The notes beneath the pieces were generated by a model. It was not told the origin of the DNA. It saw nothing but the letters and a program-made list of their open reading frames with translations, and searched no databases. A DNA stretch of 56,030 nt from a virus. The translations under genes and the position numbers were made by a program. Location of the stretch: positions 1 to 56,030 of IMG/VR virus record IMGVR_UViG_3300035703_000118. One strand, 5' to 3'. Positions 14,357 through 22,133 of the stretch are shown piece by piece. Within the stretch, counting starts at the first letter, position 1, and each line of letters opens with the position of its first letter.

Positions 14357-14637
14357 TGGCAACTCGCATTAGCTTGAGCAACTGCTTTGGCATGGAACCG
14401 ATTTTCGTGCCCGACAACATGCCGCATGACGAACTGCTGCTCGAAATGGAGCGGTTCGCCGCCGAAGCCGATGCCGCTATGGGTAAGTGGATGCCCGACA
14501 ACACCATTGTGGTTCGCGCGTGGCCTAACGACCGCTTTGTTGCCAGTGAATGTGTTGAGTACCGCCACACTCGGCAGCACTACGATGCGGAGACTGTTGC
14601 CGCGCTGATTGCCGAAGATGCGCGAGTGCGCTCGTGA
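14356..14637 (+). CDS. hypothetical protein, 93 aa
   Basis: Coupled start at 14356. Acidic helical centre (MPHDELLLEMERFAAEADAA), then a beta segment (NTIVVRAWPNDRF). No family recognised. Confidence 0.65.
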   Translation: MATRISLSNCFGMEPIFVPDNMPHDELLLEMERFAAEADAAMGKWMPDNTIVVRAWPNDRFVASECVEYRHTRQHYDAETVAALIAEDARVRS

Positions 14638-14780
14638 CCTATAACGGCTACGCAAGCCAAGCGCAGTTCCATGCTGCGATGCGCGCGGGCTGGAAGGTTG
14701 ACCAGGCGCGCCAGGTGATTGCACAGTTGGCACACGGATGGTGTGACCATGAGAACCGTAAATGTAGGGAGGTCAAGTAA
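14634..14780 (+). CDS. hypothetical protein, 48 aa
   Basis: GTG 14634 overlaps the previous stop (GTGA). Contains a helical segment (QAQFHAAMRAGWKVDQARQV) and WCDHENRKC, a possible Cys/His metal site. Stop overlaps the next ATG. Confidence 0.55.
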   Translation: MTYNGYASQAQFHAAMRAGWKVDQARQVIAQLAHGWCDHENRKCREVK

Positions 14781-14968
14781 TGCACAAAGACTACGAAGTG
14801 CAGGTCTGGCACGAAGGTATCGAGTGGCGCGCTGAGGTCTACATCATCACTGCTGCCGGTGAGCGCCTGGACGTGCTGAACACCAACATCCACCACGATT
14901 ACTTGGGCAACGTCATGAGCTACGTTGCGCAAGCGATTAGTGACTACGAGCGGGAGGCGGGCAAGTGA
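14780..14968 (+). CDS. hypothetical protein, 62 aa
   Basis: Coupled TAATG start. Looks like a small beta-beta-alpha unit (YEVQVWHEGIEWRAEVYIIT then AQAISDYEREAGK). No family recognised. Confidence 0.6.
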   Translation: MHKDYEVQVWHEGIEWRAEVYIITAAGERLDVLNTNIHHDYLGNVMSYVAQAISDYEREAGK

Positions 14969-15252
14969 CGACCTTTGGCGTTGTGACTGACTACGAATGG
15001 CAACGCACGCATAAGACTGACCGCCTAACCATTTGGAGCGGGCCGTTCATGTCCAACTACGAGGGCGAGGCAATCTCTCTGCCCAATGGCGCGGGCTACA
15101 TGGTGTACGTCTACCAGTCGGGCCGTAAGGTGCGCGTTTCGTGCCCCAGCCCGCGTGACGACACCAACTACCGCGAGGTGGATGATGCGATCAGCGAAGC
15201 CCTGGATGCCCACTACGCGAAGATGGGCTACGCAACGGTGGTGCCCGCATGA
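14965..15252 (+). CDS. hypothetical protein, 95 aa
   Basis: GTG start overlapping the upstream stop. Beta-rich with many Tyr/Trp residues (AGYMVYVYQSGRKVRVSC) and a C-terminal helix. No family recognised. Confidence 0.6.
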   Translation: MTTFGVVTDYEWQRTHKTDRLTIWSGPFMSNYEGEAISLPNGAGYMVYVYQSGRKVRVSCPSPRDDTNYREVDDAISEALDAHYAKMGYATVVPA

Positions 15253-15443
15253 CGTTCATCAACATCCCCAGCGAGGACGAGTTTACCGTTCACGATAACT
15301 TTTACCGGTTGCCGGAAGGTATGTCTGACCTGGATGGTTGGCTGATTGCAGACGAATGCGAGGCGCGCTGTTCGGTTGACGGCGTGATCGTTTGGGGGCA
15401 GTTTGACGCTGCGCTTGCAGAGCATGGGATTGTGCCGCTCTAA
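15249..15443 (+). CDS. hypothetical acidic protein, 64 aa
   Basis: ATG 15249 overlaps the previous stop by 4 bases. Acidic (DLDGWLIADECEARCSVDG). Last gene before a promoter. No family recognised. Confidence 0.6.
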   Translation: MTFINIPSEDEFTVHDNFYRLPEGMSDLDGWLIADECEARCSVDGVIVWGQFDAALAEHGIVPL

Positions 15444-15451
15444 AGAAACCT

Positions 15452-15480
15452 TTGACAACAAACCCTTTGGGGCGTAGTGT
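15452..15480 (+). promoter_or_regulatory. promoter upstream of the clamp operon
   Basis: A perfect TTGACA (15452-15457) is followed by a 17-base spacer and TAGTGT (15475-15480). It lies in the 82-base gap before 15526 and resembles the promoter at 30043 (TTGACG-17-TAGAGT). Confidence 0.7.
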
Positions 15481-15525
15481 TTACTCATGGCCGCAAACGC
15501 TGGCCGGTAGACGTTAGGAGGATTC

Positions 15526-15705
15526 GTGAAGCTCATCGACAATCAATTCGTGTCGGCTAAAGGCCCGACTGGTGTGTTTGCCAAAAAGGCGCGGGGCCGG
15601 TGGCAGTACCGTACAGAGTCGGGCAACCTGCTCGCTTCGGGCATGGAACCGGCAGCGTTTGTGAAGTCGTTTTGGATGCGGGATGATTTTGAGGGAGGCC
15701 TGTGA
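15526..15705 (+). CDS. hypothetical protein, 59 aa
   Basis: GTG 15526 follows TAGGAGGA. Contains GVFAKKARGRWQYRTESGNL, a small basic beta-type unit. First gene after the 15452 promoter; stop overlaps the next ATG. Confidence 0.6.
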   Translation: MKLIDNQFVSAKGPTGVFAKKARGRWQYRTESGNLLASGMEPAAFVKSFWMRDDFEGGL

Positions 15706-15947
15706 TGGACGTTATTGAAGATGCTGGCGATGTTTCGCTGGTGAATTTCCAGGTCACGGCAAGCGACGCGCTGAGGACAGCGGGCAACCTTTGGGCGGGT
15801 GAAACTCTCCCCGACTGGCGGGAAAACGAATACCTGCGCGGCCAGGTGGAAACGCTGGCAGACTTGTTCGGTTCGCCGTTCGAGTCTGAGCGCGACTGGG
15901 AAGATGTCAAAGACTGGTACGCGGCACGGATCGGAGGTAACGCATGA
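15705..15947 (+). CDS. hypothetical acidic protein, 80 aa
   Basis: ATG 15705 overlaps the previous stop as TGATG. Mostly acidic helices (LWAGETLPDWRENEYLRGQV) and Trp-rich. Directly upstream of, and overlapping, the clamp-like gene. No family recognised. Confidence 0.6.
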   Translation: MDVIEDAGDVSLVNFQVTASDALRTAGNLWAGETLPDWRENEYLRGQVETLADLFGSPFESERDWEDVKDWYAARIGGNA

Positions 15948-16666
15948 GCACCACTACAGCACTGACCATGCCGTTCACAGAGGCGGTTGCGGCGTTCAAT
16001 GCCGTGATGCCGCATATCGGCAAAGACCCGACAACTCGCGTGATTGAAGGAATGTATGTGTCGCCTGAGGGTGCGCTGCTGGCGACAGATCGGTACACGG
16101 TTGGCCGGTACACGCCCGCGTATGACTCGCACGACTACTTCCGTGCCCGATTTGAGGGTGAGAGTTTCCAGGGTGCAATTCTGCCGCTGGATGCGGTGAA
16201 GTTCGTTGCGAAGATGCGAGCTACCCAGTTTGGCGATAAGCGGGATGCGCAGTTCTTTGCAATCCGGTTGACGTTTGATTCGAGCAACGGGCCGGTAGTG
16301 CGTATCCAAGTGCTTTCTGGTGTCAACTGGGAGCGTTACGACGACGCTGAAAGCAACGCGCCTGAAGTTGTCCAGAGTGCGCGGTTTGATTTGATCGGCG
16401 GCAAGTTCCCGCCTGTTGAGCGCCTGTTCCCTGACGACACTACCGAGTTTGGCGCGAGCACGCTGAGCCTGAAAACCTCGTTTCTGGTTCGTGTGGATAC
16501 CGCTGTGAAGTGGCTGGGCGGGCGCTCTGGGTGTGCTCGTTTCCAGTTCACTAAGACCGACAATCCGAACAAGCCGGGGCCGGTGCACGCGCGCGTTTTT
16601 GGTGACATTGGGGGCGCGTCGGGTACGTTCGATGCGCTGATTCAGCCGAATCTTTTGATGCGCTGA
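15944..16666 (+). CDS. sliding-clamp-like protein (DnaN-type fold, putative)
   Basis: The 240-residue product has features of bacterial and phage beta clamps: an opening helix and strand, ALLATDRYTVGRY (compare the DRYR/VA segment of clamps), GGKFPPVERLFPDD (compare the G-x-FP-x-x-x-x-x-P loop), and a hydrophobic C-terminal PNLLMR like the clamp tail. It is shorter than cellular clamps (about 365 residues) but close to short phage versions. A clamp tethers polymerase and other partners to DNA. No phage polymerase is recognised in the window, so it may capture host polymerase or act in late transcription. Confidence is moderate because overall similarity cannot be measured here. Confidence 0.6.
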   Translation: MSTTTALTMPFTEAVAAFNAVMPHIGKDPTTRVIEGMYVSPEGALLATDRYTVGRYTPAYDSHDYFRARFEGESFQGAILPLDAVKFVAKMRATQFGDKRDAQFFAIRLTFDSSNGPVVRIQVLSGVNWERYDDAESNAPEVVQSARFDLIGGKFPPVERLFPDDTTEFGASTLSLKTSFLVRVDTAVKWLGGRSGCARFQFTKTDNPNKPGPVHARVFGDIGGASGTFDALIQPNLLMR

Positions 16667-16866
16667 TGATCTACGTCACGTTCGGACTATACGATTTCGT
16701 CGTGTACCTCAAATGCACGACAGATTGCGGCCAACCGGCGCGAGCGAAACGGCACCGTAGGGGTATCTCACGTAATCCGCTGAAAGCGTGGCGGTTGCTG
16801 CGCAAGTTGCGGCGCGAGTTCTACAAAAGCACCTACTACATGGTTATGGAACGGAGGGCAGCATGA
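16666..16866 (+). CDS. hypothetical basic protein, 66 aa
   Basis: ATG 16666 overlaps the clamp stop. Hydrophobic N-terminus (MIYVTFGLYDFVVYL) then a very basic segment (RAKRHRRGISRNPLKAWRLL), possibly membrane-proximal or nucleic-acid binding. No family recognised. Confidence 0.6.
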   Translation: MIYVTFGLYDFVVYLKCTTDCGQPARAKRHRRGISRNPLKAWRLLRKLRREFYKSTYYMVMERRAA

Positions 16867-17342
16867 TTTTCAAGAGCAAGCAAGTGAACCTCGACCCGAA
16901 CCCCTACGTCAGTGAGATTAGCGGTTTGCGTCGTCCTGCACCGACTGACACGAATCCGTCAATCTGGCGCTACGCCCCACGCCCCGAGTTCGAGCCGACG
17001 CGCGACCCGTACCCTTGGCGTAACCGATACGACGGAAGCCGTTGGGCCGACCCGGGCATAGACCTCGGCGCGGTGATGCCCGGAGCGGGAGTGCTCGACT
17101 GGGCGCCCCGCCGCGATCAGTTCGACACGCCGGTCAACCCAGTGTTGGCGGAGTTCCGAAAGTTGTGGGCTGGTCAAGTTGACATGTTTGACCAAGCCGC
17201 GGAGTTGGCGGATAACCTCGGAGACGTCGATTATCTCTGGGAGTTGCAGCGGGATACTGACTACACGCCCAACGAAGTCACCCACGCCCGTAAAGTCTTA
17301 GAGCGACTGGCGGCTTTTGAATCTAAGGAGGCAACGAAGTGA
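16863..17342 (+). CDS. hypothetical protein, 159 aa
   Basis: ATG 16863 overlaps the upstream stop and follows GGAGGGCAGC. The N-terminal half is Pro/Arg/Trp-rich and probably extended; the C-terminal half is helical and acidic (QVDMFDQAAELADNLGDVDY). Part of the clamp operon. No family recognised. Confidence 0.65.
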   Translation: MIFKSKQVNLDPNPYVSEISGLRRPAPTDTNPSIWRYAPRPEFEPTRDPYPWRNRYDGSRWADPGIDLGAVMPGAGVLDWAPRRDQFDTPVNPVLAEFRKLWAGQVDMFDQAAELADNLGDVDYLWELQRDTDYTPNEVTHARKVLERLAAFESKEATK

Positions 17343-17875
17343 CTGAGTTCGTAGCAAGCAACGGCACGTACGTGTACACGCCGAATGGAGACGATTCGTT
17401 TGGCGTGAACGGCATCTACATGGATGACGAGGAAATGCAAGCCCTCCGTGAGTTCTTCCTGCATGAGCGTGACATCGAGTTGGGTCGGTGGCGGTCAAAA
17501 AAGCACCCGTCATATGTGGTGTACCTGCATGATGACGACCGGGTGCGTGTCGTTCGCGAGTCGGATGGAGTTTCGTATTCCTGGAATCGGCTGAGCGTCA
17601 CGCTCCCGTATGGGCAGGGTTGCGCAGAGCTTCAGTTTCAGCCTGTGGCGCGTGAGTTTTTCACCGCGCATCCTGAGCCGAAACCGTGGCACGACGCGAA
17701 AGACGGCGAAGTGTGGGCGCTCGGGCTGGGCGGCGGATACCACGCGGAATCCGTAGCCGTCACAGGAGGCAAGTTCGTGCATGGTGTGAAGAATGCTGTG
17801 CGCGTTTGGGAGATTACCGATCCCGGCATTGATTACGGCAAGCGCATCTGGCCGGAGGCTAAAGATGCAGACTGA
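17339..17875 (+). CDS. hypothetical protein, 178 aa
   Basis: GTG start overlapping the previous stop. A beta-rich, acidic protein with many aromatics; HPSYVVYLHDDDRVRVVRES suggests a small beta-barrel. The C-terminal half has a Gly-rich loop (GLGGGYH). No catalytic motif or family recognised. Confidence 0.65.
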   Translation: MTEFVASNGTYVYTPNGDDSFGVNGIYMDDEEMQALREFFLHERDIELGRWRSKKHPSYVVYLHDDDRVRVVRESDGVSYSWNRLSVTLPYGQGCAELQFQPVAREFFTAHPEPKPWHDAKDGEVWALGLGGGYHAESVAVTGGKFVHGVKNAVRVWEITDPGIDYGKRIWPEAKDAD

Positions 17876-18131
17876 AGTAAGTCCGAGCGATCTTGTCGGC
17901 GTTGCCGAGATTGCCATGCTGGAAGAGGCTTTTAAGGATGCGCTGAAGTGTCAGATGCAACACGCCGAAGAGTGCACGGTTGAGGTTGTTGCGCGCGGGG
18001 TTTCGTGTATGACGAGCATGAATTTCTGCAAGGTTGCGCAAACCATTCACTTGCTGAAAATGGCAAACGACTATAAGTGTGCTGATTGCACAAGATATGC
18101 GCGTGACTGCTGGCGCATAATCCCAATTTAG
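17865..18131 (+). CDS. Cys-rich helical protein, 88 aa
   Basis: ATG 17865 follows GGAGG inside the end of the previous gene. Seven cysteines occur in spaced positions (ALKCQMQHAEEC, SCMTSMNFC, KCADCTRYARDC), suggesting two metal sites or a helical zinc bundle. No family recognised. Confidence 0.65.
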   Translation: MQTEVSPSDLVGVAEIAMLEEAFKDALKCQMQHAEECTVEVVARGVSCMTSMNFCKVAQTIHLLKMANDYKCADCTRYARDCWRIIPI

Positions 18132-18170
18132 GGTACGCTGAAATGGTTTCTACGACAGAAGGAGGTAAGC

Positions 18171-18539
18171 ATGGTTGAGAAGTATGTGCCGAAGGTTGGC
18201 GACAAAGTACGCGCCACGTTGGGCGAGAACGTGCTAGTGGGGCGAGTAGATGACATTGGCGAGAAGTTCGGAAACTGGGTCAGCTTGCTTCCTGATGGGA
18301 TCGAAGATGTTGAGCCGTACCTTCTGAGCGGTGCCGACGGTTGGCACTTTGAGCAGTTCGTGTCCGTGCCTACGAAGTTTGGGGCAGTCATCCGACGAGC
18401 AGACGGTCGCACGTTTGTACACGCACCGAGCAGGATTGGCGACACGGTGCCATGGTTTGCCAACAGTCGGCACTGGGCGAGTACAGAAAACGCAACCGCT
18501 GGTGGTTTCACTGTCCTGTTCGACGGGGTAGACGAATGA
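18171..18539 (+). CDS. hypothetical SH3-like protein, 122 aa
   Basis: Has the best ribosome binding site of the arm (AAGGAGG, six bases before ATG). The N-terminus (PKVGDKVRATLGENVLVGRV) resembles a KOW/SH3-type barrel start; the rest is beta-rich with Trp residues. No family recognised. Confidence 0.65.
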   Translation: MVEKYVPKVGDKVRATLGENVLVGRVDDIGEKFGNWVSLLPDGIEDVEPYLLSGADGWHFEQFVSVPTKFGAVIRRADGRTFVHAPSRIGDTVPWFANSRHWASTENATAGGFTVLFDGVDE

Positions 18540-18823
18540 GCAACCCGCTCACGCAACTGGTAGTCGAGTTTCAGCACGCCGAAACCGCCCGCGACCGAAT
18601 CATTGCCCGCGCTGAAGTGGAAATCAAAAACGCTGAACACGATTTCCGTGAGCGAATGGCAATCGCTGCGCAAGGTGCCCACACTGCCGGGGTGACGCGC
18701 TACATGGCACAGAAGGTGACCGGCGCACCCGCAAGCCAAGTCAACGAGTGGTTTGGCGACCTGCCGACTGCGAAACCTGGCCGTCGCCGTAAAGACGACC
18801 CGATCTACGGAGGTAAGCAATGA
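18536..18823 (+). CDS. helical HTH-like protein, distant relative of the 13-kb paralogues
   Basis: 95 residues: a long charged helix (ETARDRIIARAEVEIKNAEH) leads to AGVTRYMAQKVTGAPASQVN, the same layout as AGLSDYAIGLASG and GLSQYAISTLTGKT in the 13.0-14.1 kb trio. The C-terminus is basic (GRRRKDD). A DNA-binding role is inferred from the HTH-like unit. Start and stop overlap both neighbours. Confidence 0.6.
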   Translation: MSNPLTQLVVEFQHAETARDRIIARAEVEIKNAEHDFRERMAIAAQGAHTAGVTRYMAQKVTGAPASQVNEWFGDLPTAKPGRRRKDDPIYGGKQ

Positions 18824-19401
18824 GCGAGTTTGAGTACATTGAGTGCCCTGAAGGTCAAGAGCAAGGCCCAGCGATTGAGGGCACAGCGCCCTACTGTGTG
18901 CCCGCCGACGAGGCAAATCCCAGTGCGCCCGTACTGGAAGTGGGCTTGTTGATCTACAAGAAGCTCGACGCCACACTCCCCGCAGCGTGGCCCAATTCGG
19001 GAGAGCAGACGTTTATTGCTGCGCAACCGGGCACGAACTGGTTTACGGTTTTCCCCGGCGAGTTGCCCGCGCATGTGTGCGGTGACGGCTGGGCGGTGCA
19101 GCAGGACGCCATTGAGCATGACGGCAGTTTCGTGTGGCCGCTGACGATTACCTACCCGGACAACGTGTTGTCGAAGGCTGGCGTGTTGAATGCCGCCATT
19201 CACCAGGAGTTGTCGGAGTTGGTTGACGTGCCTGAGTGCGTTACGGTCACGCCCGAGCCGACGCCGCCGCCTACGGCCCCGCGCGAACTTGCGGAAACTG
19301 GCTTTGACCCCTTGACCGGAATGCTTTTTGCCGGTAGTGTTTTCCTTATCGGGGTTGCTGTTCTGGTGGCCCGTTCTCTGCGCAAGGGGGCCAAAGCATG
19401 A
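18820..19401 (+). CDS. LAETG-motif putative surface-anchored protein, 193 aa
   Basis: The C-terminus has the three-part sorting signal of sortase substrates: LAETG (about 157-161), a hydrophobic span (LFAGSVFLIGVAVLVARSL) and a basic tail (RKGAKA). LAxTG is the motif linked to class E sortases, common in Actinobacteria. A Pro/Thr-rich stalk (TPEPTPPPTAP) precedes it, as in wall-anchored proteins, and the upstream domain has four Cys. There is no N-terminal signal peptide, so export would be unusual; it may instead be a tail-anchored membrane protein. Its place in the early arm suggests action on the infected cell surface, for example exclusion of other phages. That role is inference. Confidence 0.65.
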   Translation: MSEFEYIECPEGQEQGPAIEGTAPYCVPADEANPSAPVLEVGLLIYKKLDATLPAAWPNSGEQTFIAAQPGTNWFTVFPGELPAHVCGDGWAVQQDAIEHDGSFVWPLTITYPDNVLSKAGVLNAAIHQELSELVDVPECVTVTPEPTPPPTAPRELAETGFDPLTGMLFAGSVFLIGVAVLVARSLRKGAKA

Positions 19402-19661
19402 CCTACTACAAGTGCGACGACTGCGGTGAAACTTTTGACCGCACCGAAATGGTGTTTGACGAGTCGGGCGAAATCCAAATGTGCCAGACCGATTGGGCTG
19501 ATTTCATGGGCGCACTGGCGTCCGAGGCTTACGCTGACCGTTACCACGACCCGCGCCCCGCTGTCGGTGGCTACGACCCGCACGACCCGAAGCGCCCCGA
19601 CTATGTTGAGCGGCTGCTTGACGCGGCTGACGATTTGCGTAGTGAGCGGGCTTTCGCATGA
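19398..19661 (+). CDS. zinc-ribbon-like acidic protein, 87 aa
   Basis: ATG 19398 overlaps the previous stop. N-terminal YYKCDDCGETFDRTEMVF and MCQTDW give a C-x2-C...C zinc-ribbon-like site; the rest is acidic and helical. No family recognised. Confidence 0.65.
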   Translation: MTYYKCDDCGETFDRTEMVFDESGEIQMCQTDWADFMGALASEAYADRYHDPRPAVGGYDPHDPKRPDYVERLLDAADDLRSERAFA

Positions 19662-19918
19662 CGCGCGGGGGCAACGGCTTGCAATATAGGCTCAACATTG
19701 ATCTGGGTAATTTGCGTGATGCGCTTATCACCTACCTGGAAGATGTTGACGGCGGCTGGTACGACATGCTGAGCAAGGAAGATTTTGTGCAGCGGGTGCG
19801 TATTGCCCTCGATGATCTTGACGAGTCGGAGCTGGGCGCAATGCATGACCAGTACATTCGGGACGACGAAGGCCCGAAACCACACGATTCCAGCACCACG
19901 ACGACAGGGGAGCAGTGA
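19658..19918 (+). CDS. hypothetical acidic protein, 86 aa
   Basis: Overlaps both neighbours. Acidic helical protein (YLEDVDGGWYDMLSKEDFV) with a Thr-rich tail ending TGEQ, whose codons form the GGGGAGCAG ribosome binding site of the next gene. Confidence 0.6.
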   Translation: MTRGGNGLQYRLNIDLGNLRDALITYLEDVDGGWYDMLSKEDFVQRVRIALDDLDESELGAMHDQYIRDDEGPKPHDSSTTTTGEQ

Positions 19919-20172
19919 TGACACGACAGTTTGCCGTCGTATTCAACCCGGACGGCACGCACGTTGTGGAGGCGGTCGGCCCCTTTCGCTCGCCAGAGCG
20001 TGCGCAAGAGGTCATGGAGCGCCTTGAGCGGGCCATCGACTCACACGCGCCAGACGAGTTCCAGGACTTTGCTTGGCGCATCCCGCGAGTGGTGACCTTC
20101 ATCACCGAGCAGGAGGCAATCGACGAGTACGGAGTTGTTCCGCATTCGCCCGATTCCGAGAGCGACCAGTGA
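19918..20172 (+). CDS. hypothetical protein, 84 aa
   Basis: ATG 19918 overlaps the previous stop; GTG 19915 is an alternative. Ferredoxin-like strand-helix pattern (RQFAVVFNPDGTHVVEAVG then a helix). No family recognised. Confidence 0.6.
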   Translation: MTRQFAVVFNPDGTHVVEAVGPFRSPERAQEVMERLERAIDSHAPDEFQDFAWRIPRVVTFITEQEAIDEYGVVPHSPDSESDQ

Positions 20173-20282
20173 GCGCGTGCGGAGTGAAGCATCTGGAGGT
20201 CGGTTACGGCCATTGCCCGAAGTGCTGCGCGATCTGCCGTGAAGAGTTCGCTGCCCCTGTTTCCGGGGAGGGTGACCGATGA
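20169..20282 (+). CDS. tiny Cys-cluster protein, 37 aa
   Basis: GTG 20169 overlaps the previous stop. Contains HCPKCCAIC, a dense Cys cluster, and an early Cys (SACGVKH): a probable single zinc knuckle. Confidence 0.55.
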   Translation: MSACGVKHLEVGYGHCPKCCAICREEFAAPVSGEGDR

Positions 20283-20464
20283 GCGGGTTCAGACTCGAAA
20301 CTGCCCACCGGCACCCTGACCCCGACGACCGCGAATCGCGAGACCTGCCGTGGGATCAACACATCTGTGTCGATCACCGGCCACATTCAGGTAAGGCCCG
20401 CGACTGCATGGTGACGTACCCAGTGCCGACTTCTCCTGATTCCCGCACGGAGGGGGAGTCGTGA
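20279..20464 (+). CDS. hypothetical His-rich protein, 61 aa
   Basis: ATG 20279 overlaps the previous stop. Polar, His/Asp/Arg-rich and probably disordered. The phrase DSRTEGES near the end recurs in altered form (PDSRTIDLEG) in the next gene. No family recognised. Confidence 0.5.
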   Translation: MSGFRLETAHRHPDPDDRESRDLPWDQHICVDHRPHSGKARDCMVTYPVPTSPDSRTEGES

Positions 20465-20640
20465 GCGCGCAAACGTGTGCAGTCTGCGGGCAGGGCGGCT
20501 ACTGGGTGGGGTATGACGAACTTGCTCGCGAAGATCGGTGTCTCAACCACGTTGAGATGATGAGGACAAGCCATCTTGACCGCGCGCCCATCATTCCTGA
20601 TTCCCGCACGATCGACCTTGAGGGGGTTTCTGGTGAGTAA
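20461..20640 (+). CDS. zinc-finger-like protein, 59 aa
   Basis: GTG 20461 overlaps the previous stop. TCAVCGQGGYWVGYDELARE followed by RCLNHVEM gives a C-x2-C...C-x2-H layout. Its end overlaps the start of the duplicated-cassette gene at 20633. Confidence 0.55.
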   Translation: MSAQTCAVCGQGGYWVGYDELAREDRCLNHVEMMRTSHLDRAPIIPDSRTIDLEGVSGE

Positions 20641-21088
20641 CGAAGAACTGATTGCACGGCTGAAGAACCTGTCATTCCACACGTCAAGCCGGGAACTCAG
20701 CGAGATGGTCAGACTTGCTACTGTCGCTCTCGAAGCGCAGTCTGCCCCGCATTGCTCCAACTGTGACTACATGGAGGGCATTGAGGAGGGCATGAAGATG
20801 CGCCCTGCCCCGTTGGTGGCCGACTCGCGGGAGGCGCTGGCGAACGCGCTGGGCGTGGCGCTGGCGAACGCTTACGACGACGATTCCGTTGTGACGGTTG
20901 AGGAGTGTGTGGCCGATACTCTGCTTGCCTCGGGTGTTGTGTCTCTCGCGGCTGACCGTGACCGGGCCGAAGACCCCTACTGTCGCGCCGAGGATTGTCA
21001 GTATCTGAACTGGACTAGCGGCTCCATTCCGACTCACAAGCGCGGCTCGACGTGCCCCAACCCCTACCGTGAGAGCGAGGGCAAGTGA
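20633..21088 (+). CDS. cassette family A, copy 1 (mosaic), 151 aa
   Basis: GTG 20633. It shares the start VSNEELIAR, the middle ALEAQSAP...PLVADSREALA, SGVVSLAADRDRA and the end PYRESEGK with the gene at 24166. It also contains LGVALANAYDDDS, the hallmark of the gene at 22130, so it is a mosaic of two cassette families. A Cys/Asp segment (HCSNCDYMEG) is unique to this copy. It opens the duplicated array around the helicase gene. Function unknown. Confidence 0.7.
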   Translation: MSNEELIARLKNLSFHTSSRELSEMVRLATVALEAQSAPHCSNCDYMEGIEEGMKMRPAPLVADSREALANALGVALANAYDDDSVVTVEECVADTLLASGVVSLAADRDRAEDPYCRAEDCQYLNWTSGSIPTHKRGSTCPNPYRESEGK

Positions 21089-21183
21089 CCGAGGAAGAAG
21101 CGGCAATGATGCGTCTGCGGATCACGGCGCGCTGGATCGCACAAAATCAACCTGAACCTGAGAGCAAGGCCCGCAATGACTGA
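21085..21183 (+). CDS. tiny helical protein, 32 aa
   Basis: GTG 21085 overlaps the previous stop and the stop overlaps the next ATG by 8 bases. One amphipathic helix (EEEAAMMRLRITARWIAQNQ). Small but well embedded in the coupled array. Confidence 0.45.
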   Translation: MTEEEAAMMRLRITARWIAQNQPEPESKARND

Positions 21184-21616
21184 CTACACGCCAACCGTGG
21201 AAGAGGTGCGCGAGTTCTACAGCGACAAGTGGGATTCCTACTTTGACGAGGCGAACACGCGCGATTACATCGAAGGGCGCATCGCTGACTTCGACCGCAT
21301 GATTGCCGCTGTGGAGCGTGCTGCGGCTGTGAAAGCGTTACGGGACTTTGGCGCAGACCTGCTAGAGCGCGTTAAGCCGGTCGTGATGCACGAGGGTTCC
21401 GGTGCAGTGTTCTCTAATAGCCCGAAGGGTGACTCGACGGAGTTCTGGTCGTACTCGAACGCGAGCGCGTACACGATGGCTGTGCTCGAAGTGTTGCGGC
21501 TTCTCAGTGTCGAGCCGGAGCAGATGCAAGCGACCACCTATCACGGCGGGCGCAGTGAGCGTCGGGACTTCCAGACAGCACTGGCCGACCGTATCGAGAG
21601 TGGGGAGCAAGCGTGA
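21176..21616 (+). CDS. cassette family B (YTPT-EEVR), 146 aa
   Basis: Starts MTDYTPTVEEVREFY and contains MIAAVERAAAVKALR and the end IESGEQA, all shared with the C-terminal part of the gene at 24582; a diverged relative lies on the minus strand at 9527. The stretch around 21305-21345 is nearly identical at base level to 24811-24850. The middle (RVKPVVMHEGSGAVFSNSPK) is unique. Function unknown. Confidence 0.7.
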   Translation: MTDYTPTVEEVREFYSDKWDSYFDEANTRDYIEGRIADFDRMIAAVERAAAVKALRDFGADLLERVKPVVMHEGSGAVFSNSPKGDSTEFWSYSNASAYTMAVLEVLRLLSVEPEQMQATTYHGGRSERRDFQTALADRIESGEQA

Positions 21617-21846
21617 GTCGAGAGATTCCGGTGCGGTTCCCGCCACCGCTAGCGCAGACAAAGCGCAACGCCGAAGGGCTGCGCGTGCCCGTCATGCAAG
21701 AGCCTGTTATGGAGTGCGGGCAGACGGTTCGACTTGGCGGCAAGTTGGTGCAATGCATACGACAGGCAGGGCATCCGGTTTATGTGGCTTGGGGCCACAC
21801 GAACGGTTACGACGAGTGGTGTTTTGACGAGGAGGAGCAAGCATGA
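21613..21846 (+). CDS. hypothetical protein with Cys/His sites, 77 aa
   Basis: GTG start overlapping the upstream stop. MECGQTVRLGGKLVQCIRQA and GHPVYVAWGH suggest a small zinc-binding beta unit. The tail DEEEQA encodes the GAGGAGCAAGC ribosome binding site of the next gene. Confidence 0.6.
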   Translation: MSREIPVRFPPPLAQTKRNAEGLRVPVMQEPVMECGQTVRLGGKLVQCIRQAGHPVYVAWGHTNGYDEWCFDEEEQA

Positions 21847-22133
21847 GCACTGTGGATGAGTGGGCCAAGCGAGAAGCGGAGCGCGAGTACCCGGATGCGG
21901 TTGATGGCTCGACGACATTTCGGCTGGATACAGAGCGTCAGGTTTACATGGAGGGGCTTTTGGCCGTGGCCGCTCTGTTGTTGAGCGACGAAGCCGTAGA
22001 AGCGGCGGCGCTGTCCGGGTGGCACCCCGTGGTGTGGTCCGATGTCAGCGAAGTGGTGAGAGAGTCCGAGAGAACACGAGCGCGCGCCGCTCTCACTGCC
22101 GCTTTGACCAAGATCACGGAGGACAAGGAATGA
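21843..22133 (+). CDS. cassette family C (STVDEWAK), copy 1, 96 aa
   Basis: MSTVDEWAKREAE, AALLLSDEAVEA and RAALTAALTKITEDKE are shared with the gene at 24947, and the last 50 bases are identical in both. Mainly helical and acidic. Function unknown. Confidence 0.7.
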   Translation: MSTVDEWAKREAEREYPDAVDGSTTFRLDTERQVYMEGLLAVAALLLSDEAVEAAALSGWHPVVWSDVSEVVRESERTRARAALTAALTKITEDKE

